A stretch of DNA of 47,628 nt from an uncultured Acidobacteriota bacterium. GTDB taxonomy: Bacteria > Acidobacteriota > Thermoanaerobaculia > Gp7-AA8. The notes below the pieces were generated by a model. It made no database searches. It saw only the letters and a list, made by a program, of their open reading frames with translations, and was not told the DNA's origin. The stretch lies in assembly GCA_946887105.1 (NCBI GenBank), contig CAMPKJ010000008.1:1-47628 (forward strand), read 5' to 3'. Position 1 is the stretch's first letter. The number at the start of each line of letters is the position of its first letter. The translations under genes were made by a program, and so were the position numbers. This document shows, one piece after another, positions 41,978 to 47,628 of this stretch.

Positions 41978-42845
41978 ACCGCCGGCAGTCCCGGTGCACG
42001 GTTTCGATCGCGTAACCGGCCGCGGCCAGATCGTCGCTGAGACGCTGCCCGATGGCCACGGAACGGTGCTTGCCACCCGTGCAACCGATGCCGATGGTGA
42101 GGTAACTCTTCATTTCCTTGCGATACCCCGGCAGGACGTAGGTCACGAAGTCGAACAGCCTGGCGTAGAACTCCTCGTAGCCTTCCTGCCGGCGGAGGTA
42201 CTCGACCACTTCCGGATCGAGGCCGGTTTTCGGGCGCAGTTCCTCGACGAAATGCGGATTGGGCAGAAAGCGGACGTCGAACAGCAGATCGAGGTTGTAC
42301 GGGAGGCTGTACTTGAATCCGAACGTGATGATGGTGACGAGCATGGACGGCTCGTGTCCGGCGATCTTGAAACGCCGCATGACCTCGGCCTTCAGCTCGT
42401 GTACGGAGAACTGCGAGGTATCGAGCACCATGTTCGCGAGCGACTTCACTTCCGTGAGCGCCTCGCGCTCGCTCTGGATGGCCTCGACGAGCGGACTGTC
42501 CTTGGCCAGCGGGTGCGGACGGCGCGTTTCCGAGTAGCGCCGGGCGATGACTTCGTCGGTCGCCTCGAGGAAGATCAGGACCGTGTTGGGAACGATCTTG
42601 CGCAGGCGCTCGCGATAGAACTCGGGAAAGATCGTCGCGAAGTCGTGCGTGCGCACGTCGACGACGATGCCGATCCGGTTGGCTTTTTCGTGGGAGGTGA
42701 CTTCCTGCAGATACGGCTCGATCAGCTCGATGGGGAGGTTGTCGGTGCAGTAAAAGCCGAGGTCCTCGAGCGTCGACTGCACGTAGCTCTTTCCCGATCC
42801 GGACAGGCCGGTGATCACGACCAGGTGCTCGGGAGCGTTCGGCAT
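41976..42845 (-). CDS. rapZ: RNase adapter/nucleotide-binding protein RapZ
   Basis: A 289-residue P-loop protein. Walker A is GLSGSGKS (13-20); later come DVRTHDFATIFPEFYRERLRKIVPNTVLIFLEATDEVIARRYSETRRPHPL and the C-terminal domain FGFKYSLPYNLDLLFDVRFLPNPHFVEELRPKTG...IGIGCTGGKHRSVAIGQRL, the GCTGGxHRSV motif being diagnostic. In Enterobacteria RapZ senses glucosamine-6-phosphate and directs RNase E to GlmZ; that small-RNA system is not expected here, so its target is unknown. Its gene follows hprK with 5 nt between, and it shares a neighbourhood with rpoN and PTS genes in many bacteria. Confidence 0.94.
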   Translation of the reverse strand: MPNAPEHLVVITGLSGSGKSYVQSTLEDLGFYCTDNLPIELIEPYLQEVTSHEKANRIGIVVDVRTHDFATIFPEFYRERLRKIVPNTVLIFLEATDEVIARRYSETRRPHPLAKDSPLVEAIQSEREALTEVKSLANMVLDTSQFSVHELKAEVMRRFKIAGHEPSMLVTIITFGFKYSLPYNLDLLFDVRFLPNPHFVEELRPKTGLDPEVVEYLRRQEGYEEFYARLFDFVTYVLPGYRKEMKSYLTIGIGCTGGKHRSVAIGQRLSDDLAAAGYAIETVHRDCRR

Positions 42846-42850
42846 GCGGG

Positions 42851-43924
42851 TTAGCGCTGCCTCCGCGTGCGGTCGATGACGTCGGGCGAGAAGCGCGTGC
42901 GCGAGCTGATGCTGCGCATCTCGGAGCTGGCCATCTCGGAGGCATTCGACGACGGGAGCGTGTCGCCGATCGCGCCTCCCTGGCGGGCGATCTGCTCATC
43001 GATGCGGCGCGTGAACTCGCGCGCGGAGTCGTAGCCCTGCAACTTCATCAGATGATTGCGCGCGGCGATCTCGACCAGCAGCGCCAGGTTGCGTCCCGAT
43101 GCGACCGGCAGGCGCACGTACGGTTTCTTCACGCCGAGGAGCTCGTAGGTCTCGCCGGTGATGCCGAGGCGGTCGTACTCGGCGCCTTCCACCCAGCGCT
43201 CCAGCTTCACCACCAGGTCGATCGGTTTCACGTCGCGCGTCGAGGCCACGCCGAAGAGATCCTTGATGTCGACGATGCCGATCCCGCGCAGCTCCATGTG
43301 ATGGCGGAGCAGATCGTTCGAATACCCGAGCAGCACGTCGTTCGGATGGCGCTTCACGATCACGAGGTCGTCGGCGATGAGGCGATGGCCGTGCTGAATC
43401 AGATCGAGCGCGCACTCGCTCTTGCCGATGCCGCTGTCGCCGAGCAGCAGGACGCCGATGCCGTAGACGTCGAGCAGACCGGAGTGCATGGTCATGCGCG
43501 GGGCCATGGTCTCTTCGAGGAAGTACGTCGTGCGCGTGATGGTCGTCGACGACATGGCCGGCGTGGAGAACAGCGGCACTCCCCGCTTCTCGCACTCGAT
43601 GCGGAACTCGTCCAGCGGCGTGATCGCCTTCGTGACGATGAACGTGGAGATGTCGAGCCCGGCCACGTCGCGGATGCGCTTCTCGCGCAGGCGCGGCGGA
43701 AGGCTCTGCAGGTACTTCGTCTCCGACGCGCCGATGATCTGCACGCGCCACGGCTTGATGTATTCGTAGTATCCGGCGAAGGCCAGGCCCGGCTTCTGAA
43801 CGCGCGGACGGCAGATGATGCGGCCGAGGCCGTCGTCGCCGGTGACGAGTTTGAGCTGCAGGTCCTCGAGCTCGCCGGAGCAGAGGGACTGCACCGTTGT
43901 CTCGATGTAGTCCTCGTCGGTCAC
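42851..43924 (-). CDS. hprK: HPr kinase/phosphorylase
   Basis: A 357-residue enzyme that phosphorylates HPr on Ser46 and reverses it. The P-loop is GDSGIGKS (162-169), preceded by MHSGLLDVYGIGVLLLG with the conserved His147, and followed by ECALDLIQHGHRLIADD and the family segment ELRGIGIVDIKDLFGVASTR. A GTG start at 43924 has TACCAT 6 nt upstream. About 30 extra C-terminal residues (GGAIGDTLPSSNASEMASSEMRSISSRTRFSPDVIDRTRRQR) follow the usual end of the fold. Its substrate site exists in the HPr encoded 1.4 kb downstream. Confidence 0.95.
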   Translation of the reverse strand: MTDEDYIETTVQSLCSGELEDLQLKLVTGDDGLGRIICRPRVQKPGLAFAGYYEYIKPWRVQIIGASETKYLQSLPPRLREKRIRDVAGLDISTFIVTKAITPLDEFRIECEKRGVPLFSTPAMSSTTITRTTYFLEETMAPRMTMHSGLLDVYGIGVLLLGDSGIGKSECALDLIQHGHRLIADDLVIVKRHPNDVLLGYSNDLLRHHMELRGIGIVDIKDLFGVASTRDVKPIDLVVKLERWVEGAEYDRLGITGETYELLGVKKPYVRLPVASGRNLALLVEIAARNHLMKLQGYDSAREFTRRIDEQIARQGGAIGDTLPSSNASEMASSEMRSISSRTRFSPDVIDRTRRQR

Positions 43925-43930
43925 GCGGCT

Positions 43931-43936
43931 ATGGTA
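43931..43936 (-). promoter_or_regulatory. -10-like TACCAT, probable leaderless hprK promoter
   Basis: GGCTACCATAG on the minus strand ends 6 nt before the hprK GTG at 43924. It matches the coaD and ABC-ATPase words. Confidence 0.45.
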
Positions 43937-43954
43937 GCCGAGGTGCTGCGGAAC

Positions 43955-44614
43955 TCACTTCCTGATCGATGCTTTGGCCGCGAGCTCGAACAGCGCCTGC
44001 GCTTCCTTCTCGCCGCCGCGCGATGCGAAACGATCCTTGCCGGTGGCGCCGTCAGCTTCGATCGTGAAGGTCACTGTCGTGCGGTCGACCGTCCTGGCCG
44101 CGTCGCCCTCGAATGAGATCACGTAGGTGCGGATCTCCGTGCCGGTTCCGATGCTGCTGCTGCCGAGGTTGGCTGCTTCGCCGTTGCGTCCGCCACCGCC
44201 GCCGGTCGGTCCGATGTTCGAGAGCGCGCCGGCCATGGCCGGGCTGTCGCGCTTCGTTTCGGTCCTGGTCTGCGAGCTGACGCTCAGGCCGGACGGCGGT
44301 CCCATGAGGACGATCACTTTGCCGCGCAACGATCTCGAGCCTTTGGCCTTGCCGATGGTGAGGTACTTGTCGGCCTGCTCGGCGCGCATTTTCACTTCCG
44401 CCGGAAAGCCGGGGTCGCGCCTGGCGAGAAACGCCTCCACGAACTTCGCGGCATCCGCCTCGGATATCACCTGCGCCCACTGCTCGCGCTCGGCTTTGGT
44501 CATGAAATAGCTCTCAGGCGACTCGTCCCAGTCCCGGAACTTTCCGAGATCGGCGGCAAGAAGAGAGCTGACGGTGAAGAGAGCGGCAACGGCAAGAATG
44601 CTGATGCGACGCAT
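43955..44614 (-). CDS. GWxTD-domain-type secreted protein
   Basis: A 219-residue secreted protein. Signal peptide MRRISILAVAALFTVSSLLAA, then the GWxTD-like stretch: WDESPESYFMTKAEREQWAQVISEADAAKFVEAFLARRDPGFPAEVKMRAEQADKYLTIGKAKGSRSLRGKVIVLMGPPSG, in which the L-T/M-K-A-E-R-E-x-W, F-I/V-E-A-F-x-x-R-R-D-P and G-K-V-I/L-x-x-x-G-P-P spacing match the domain found mainly in Acidobacteria, Bacteroidetes and related phyla. The glycine-rich insert (TGGGGGRNGEAANLG) is unusual. The function of the domain is unknown. GGAGG about 7 nt before the ATG supports the start; hpf lies 106 nt upstream on the same strand. Confidence 0.75.
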   Translation of the reverse strand: MRRISILAVAALFTVSSLLAADLGKFRDWDESPESYFMTKAEREQWAQVISEADAAKFVEAFLARRDPGFPAEVKMRAEQADKYLTIGKAKGSRSLRGKVIVLMGPPSGLSVSSQTRTETKRDSPAMAGALSNIGPTGGGGGRNGEAANLGSSSIGTGTEIRTYVISFEGDAARTVDRTTVTFTIEADGATGKDRFASRGGEKEAQALFELAAKASIRK

Positions 44615-44684
44615 GGAGCCTCCGGATGGATGTCGGGTACTTTCCGACACGACACCGCGAGGCGGGGACAAATTCCGGAACGAC

Positions 44685-44711
44685 GGCGTTGGGCGTGAGG
44701 CGCCCAACGCC
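44685..44711. repeat. Hairpin of the GGCGTTGGG family, copy 2, after hpf
   Basis: GGCGTTGGGCG-TGAGG-CGCCCAACGCC: an 11-bp perfect stem and 5-nt loop, 9 nt after the hpf stop codon. Its arm sequence recurs in the larger repeat at 34522-34602. No T-tract follows on either strand. Confidence 0.85.
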
Positions 44712-44720
44712 TGCTCCCAT

Positions 44721-45284
44721 TCAGAATTCCGGCGCAATCAATCCCAGATTTCCATCCTGCCTCTTGTAGATCACCGACACGCGCTCGTTGTCGATGTCGC
44801 GGAAGACGATGAAGTCGTTCTTCGAGTCATCGAGGCGCAGGGCCGCTTCCTCGATCGACATCGGACGGATGGTGATGTTGTTCGTCTTCACGATGCGCGG
44901 GGCGCGCGTTTCCGTTTCCTCGCGCATGCGGCCGGGCTCGATGACCTGCACCGCCCATTCGGTGACGTTGCGGCCGTTGCCTTCCTTGCGGTGATGGTCG
45001 CGGATCTTCTTGCGGTTCTTCTGGGCCTGGCGCTTCAGGTGGTCGATCGCGGAGTTGACGGCGTCCTGCATCGATTCGTCCGACTCCTGCACGGTCTTCA
45101 CGTCGTGCTCTTTGCCGGTGATCAGGATCTCGCAGATGTTGCGGTACTTCTCCACCTGCAGTACGACCCGCGCGTCGATCACGTCGTCGAAGAGGCGTTC
45201 CTCGATCTTGGCCAGCTTCTTTTCGACCATGCTGCGGACGTCAGGAGGAATCTCGTAGTTACGACCCGAAATCTCGGTTGCCAT
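44721..45284 (-). CDS. hpf: Ribosome hibernation promoting factor, long form
   Basis: A 187-residue protein. The N-terminal HPF/YfiA domain covers about residues 1-100 (EISGRNYEIPPDVRSMVEKKLAKIEERLFDDVIDARVVLQVEKYRNICEILITG). A linker follows, then the C-terminal dimerisation domain of long HPF (IVKTNNITIRPMSIEEAALRLDDSKNDFIVFRDIDNERVSVIYKRQDGNLGLI). Long HPF pairs 70S ribosomes into inactive 100S particles in stationary phase. GAGGTG 8 nt before the ATG supports the start. It lies 17 nt downstream of rpoN, a common arrangement. Confidence 0.94.
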   Translation of the reverse strand: MATEISGRNYEIPPDVRSMVEKKLAKIEERLFDDVIDARVVLQVEKYRNICEILITGKEHDVKTVQESDESMQDAVNSAIDHLKRQAQKNRKKIRDHHRKEGNGRNVTEWAVQVIEPGRMREETETRAPRIVKTNNITIRPMSIEEAALRLDDSKNDFIVFRDIDNERVSVIYKRQDGNLGLIAPEF

Positions 45285-45301
45285 AGTCACCACACCTCGA
45301 A

Positions 45302-46756
45302 CTAGAAAATTTGCTTGCGGTCCGTCGACGACGGGATGTTCAGCTCGTCGCGATACTTCGCCACCGTGCGACGTGCGATGTTGATGCCTTCGTCGTTGAG
45401 GATCTTCATGATTTTGGAATCGCTGAGCGGTTTGCGCGGGTCCTCGTTCTCGATGAAGCTCTGGATCTTCTTCTTCACCGTGAGGGACGAGATGTCCTCG
45501 CCCGTGTCGGAATCGATTCCGCTGTGGAAGAAGTACTTCATCAGGAACAGGCCGCGCGGCGTGTGCATGTACTTGTTGGAGACCACGCGGGATACGGTGG
45601 ACTCGTGCATCTGGATGTCGTCCGCGACGTCGCGGAGCACCAGCGGCCTGAGGTAGTCGATGCCGCTCTCCAGGAACTCGCGCTGGTGCTTGACGATCGA
45701 CTCGGCCACTTTGTAGATCGTGCGCTGGCGCTGGTCGAGCGACTTGATCAGCCACACCGCGGAGCGGATCTTGTCCTTGATGTAGTTGACCGTCTCGCCG
45801 TCCGACTTGGAGTCCATCGAATTGAGCATGCTCCGGTAGCCGCTGTTGATGCGCAGCTTGGGCATGCCGTCTTCGTTCAGCACGATCACGTACTCGTCGC
45901 CGACCTTGTGCACGTAGACGTCGGGCTCGACGTAGATCGCTCGCTCATTGGAGTATTTCCTCCCTGGCTTGGGATCGAGGTGCTTGATGATCTCGACGAT
46001 CCCCTCGAGCGTCTTCATGTCGATGCCGAGGGTCTTGGCGAGCGGAACGAACTTGCGCTGCATGAACTCGTCCCAGTGATCGCGGACGATGATCTCCACG
46101 AGCGGCGCGTCGACTTCGAGGAAGCCGAGCTGCAGGAGCAGGCATTCGCGCAGGTCGCGCGCGCCGACGCCGATCGGATCGAGCGACTGCACGGCCTGAA
46201 TGGCGGTCTCCACTTCCTCCGCCGCATAGCCGCCGGAGGCCATGATCTCTTCGTTGCTGGCGCGCAGGTAGCCGTCTTCGTCGATGTTGCCGATGATGAA
46301 CTGCGCGATCTCTTTGGTCCGTGGCGACGCATCCGACATCGAGAGCTGCCAGTGCAGATGGTCGGACAGGTTGGGCGGACGGGTGAGCGTGTTCTCGATG
46401 GGGAACTCTTCGTGCTCCTCCCCCATCCCGCGCGGGTTGTAGCCGTACTCGATGTAGTCCTGGAAGTAGGCGTCGTAGTCGATCTCGTCGAACGAGTCTT
46501 TTTCCTTCTCTTCCTTGACTTCGGTTTTCTTCGCCTCTTCGGTCTCGTTCTCGGCCTTCGTTTCCTCGGCCTGCGTTTCCTCGGTTTTCTGTTCCTCGGC
46601 GGACTCGTCGAGGAGCGGGTTCTCGAGCAGCTCCTGATTCAGCACTTCCTGGAGCTCGAGCTTCGAGAGCTGCAGCAGCTTGATCGCCTGCTGCAGCGAC
46701 GGCGTCATGATCAGCTTCTGGCTGAGTTTGAGATGAAGCTTTTGTTCAAGTGCCAT
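45302..46756 (-). CDS. rpoN: RNA polymerase sigma-54 factor
   Basis: A 484-residue sigma-54. Region I reads MALEQKLHLKLSQKLIMTPSLQQAIKLLQLSKLELQEVLNQELLENPLL, a glutamine/leucine-rich activator-contact region. An acidic region II follows, rich in E and K (EEQKTEETQAEETKAENETEEAKKTEVKEE). The core-binding region and the C-terminal RpoN box ARRTVAKYRD (461-470) are intact. Sigma-54 reads -24/-12 promoters with an AAA+ activator; none is encoded here. It is next to lptB (37 nt) and hpf (17 nt), the usual rpoN neighbourhood. Length and motifs are normal. Confidence 0.96.
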   Translation of the reverse strand: MALEQKLHLKLSQKLIMTPSLQQAIKLLQLSKLELQEVLNQELLENPLLDESAEEQKTEETQAEETKAENETEEAKKTEVKEEKEKDSFDEIDYDAYFQDYIEYGYNPRGMGEEHEEFPIENTLTRPPNLSDHLHWQLSMSDASPRTKEIAQFIIGNIDEDGYLRASNEEIMASGGYAAEEVETAIQAVQSLDPIGVGARDLRECLLLQLGFLEVDAPLVEIIVRDHWDEFMQRKFVPLAKTLGIDMKTLEGIVEIIKHLDPKPGRKYSNERAIYVEPDVYVHKVGDEYVIVLNEDGMPKLRINSGYRSMLNSMDSKSDGETVNYIKDKIRSAVWLIKSLDQRQRTIYKVAESIVKHQREFLESGIDYLRPLVLRDVADDIQMHESTVSRVVSNKYMHTPRGLFLMKYFFHSGIDSDTGEDISSLTVKKKIQSFIENEDPRKPLSDSKIMKILNDEGINIARRTVAKYRDELNIPSSTDRKQIF

Positions 46757-46792
46757 GGTCGGAAGTGGTACAGCCGGACAAGTGTTCCTCGC

Positions 46793-47545
46793 TCAGTTTA
46801 GATTGAATGTCTCGCCCAGATAGATGCGCCGGACCTCGGCGTCGGATGAGAGGCTCTCCGGCGCTCCCTGCCGGAAGATCTCGCCTTCTTTGATGATGTA
46901 GGCCCGGTCTGTGATCTTCAGCGTCTCTCTCACGTTGTGATCCGTGATCAGGATCCCGATCCCACGGGCCCGCAGTTGCGAAACGATTCGCTGGATTTCG
47001 AAGACTGCGATTGGATCGATTCCTGCAAACGGCTCATCTAGCAAGATGAATGCCGGGTTGATGGCCAGACTTCTGGCGATCTCCACGCGCCGTCTCTCTC
47101 CTCCCGACAATGAGTACGCGCGGTTTCGCGCGATGTGCGTGATGCCGAACTCTTCGAGCAGCGAGTGCGTGCGGCGCTCGCGCTCGGCACGCGGCAGACT
47201 CATGGTCTCGAATACGGCCAGCAGGTTCTCTTCCACCGTCAGCTTGCGGAACACCGACGCTTCCTGCGGGAGATAGCTGATGCCGCGCTTGGCGCGCAGA
47301 TACATCGGCAGCTCGGTGATGTCGTCTTCGCCGAGAGAGACCTGACCCCCATCCGGACGCACCAGTCCGACGATCATGTAGAAGGTGGTGGTCTTGCCCG
47401 CGCCGTTCGGGCCGAGGAGACCGACGATTTCTCCCTGCCGGATCTCCACGGAGACATCGCGAACGACCTTGCGGCCCTTGTACACCTTCACGAGATGCTC
47501 CGCCGAAAGGCAGAGGGGCGCGGCGCTGGCGGGGACCTCAGTCAT
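46793..47545 (-). CDS. lptB: Lipopolysaccharide export ATP-binding protein LptB
   Basis: A 250-residue cytoplasmic ATPase that powers LPS extraction by LptFG. Walker A is GPNGAGKT (45-52); [55 protein letters not shown] is the LptB-typical region; the signature is [15 protein letters not shown], Walker [17 protein letters not shown], and switch [22 protein letters not shown]. The tail [18 protein letters not shown] is also typical. It has a slightly extended N-terminus. It lies upstream of rpoN in the usual lptB-rpoN order; lptA/lptC would be expected beyond the window edge. Confidence 0.95.
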   Translation of the reverse strand: MTEVPASAAPLCLSAEHLVKVYKGRKVVRDVSVEIRQGEIVGLLGPNGAGKTTTFYMIVGLVRPDGGQVSLGEDDITELPMYLRAKRGISYLPQEASVFRKLTVEENLLAVFETMSLPRAERERRTHSLLEEFGITHIARNRAYSLSGGERRRVEIARSLAINPAFILLDEPFAGIDPIAVFEIQRIVSQLRARGIGILITDHNVRETLKITDRAYIIKEGEIFRQGAPESLSSDAEVRRIYLGETFNLN

Positions 47546-47570
47546 GTGCGCGGGGAGAGTATCAAATGCG

Positions 47571-47628
47571 AGTTCCTCGGAGTTCCTCGGGTGCCTCGGG
47601 GTTCCTCGGAGTGTGCCCCCGCCGAGGA
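47571..47628. repeat. Tandem-unit repeat, CCTCGG/CCGAGG family, copy 4 (cut by window end)
   Basis: The left arm shows AGTTCCTCGG units at 47571-47580 and 47581-47590 and related units to 47610; the loop GTGTGCCCCC and the start of a right arm (CCGAGGA) follow before the window ends. It lies upstream of lptB on the minus strand. The loop resembles that of copy 1. Confidence 0.85.

Overview
This 47.6-kb window is GC-rich, almost fully coding, and contains no rRNA, tRNA, CRISPR array, insertion sequence or prophage. The gene content points to a diderm bacterium: MurJ, TolC, LolA, LptB, an LptF-LptG fusion, KdsD and lipoproteins. A GWxTD-domain protein, a SpoIVB-type S55 peptidase in a non-sporulation setting, the fused LptFG and an rpoN-hpf-hprK-rapZ-PTS cluster together suggest an Acidobacteriota-like lineage. 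That assignment is inference from gene families only.

Layout. 1-4.5 kb (+): the 3' end of murJ, a zinc-ribbon protein, two oligopeptide-ABC ATPases, an AAC(6')-like acetyltransferase and an MBL-fold nuclease. 4.6-8.6 kb (+): TolC, a Yip1-like membrane protein, a LolD/MacB-type ATPase and a P4-type acid phosphatase. 8.6-14.2 kb: a ClC channel with CBS domains plus a TupA-like lipoprotein (+), then a MarR/winged-helix regulator pair and a secreted protein (-), then a GT39-like membrane protein (+). Three nearly identical ATTGA-NN-TCAAT palindromes flank these units and suggest a local MarR regulon. 14.2-20.3 kb: a pappalysin-like protease, a broken DUF1579-like gene, a hypothetical protein, an S55 peptidase and a polyglutamine-containing propeller protein. 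20.4-24.0 kb (+): substrate-binding protein and both permeases of a peptide transporter, possibly using the ATPases 17 kb upstream. 24.0-31.9 kb: coaD, a TPR protein, a polyprenyl synthase, YajQ, LolA, kdsD, panE, DinB and pckA. 32-38.5 kb (-): lptFG, a receiver-domain protein, ParB, ParA, a bifunctional nuclease and miaB. 38.5-47.5 kb (-): a dense regulatory block of lptB, rpoN, hpf, a GWxTD gene, hprK, rapZ, EIIA(Man), HPr, EI and a cupin, with no sugar-specific EIIB/C; this looks like a regulatory PTS.

Two genome-style features stand out. (1) Intergenic inverted repeats occur at about ten places, nearly always touching or just after a stop codon. At least four unrelated sequence families share one architecture: each arm is itself a tandem of a 7-10-nt unit (CCGAGGAA/CT, GTCGCAAA/GTCTCAAA, AACGATG, GGCGTTGGG types). 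They form 11-37-bp stems without a T-tract. (2) At least nine genes have a -10-like hexamer (TACCAT, TAGAAT, TATAAT and similar) ending 6-8 nt before the start codon and no Shine-Dalgarno, the signature of leaderless transcription; in several cases this decides between alternative starts.

The window contains no gap over 300 bases without a gene.
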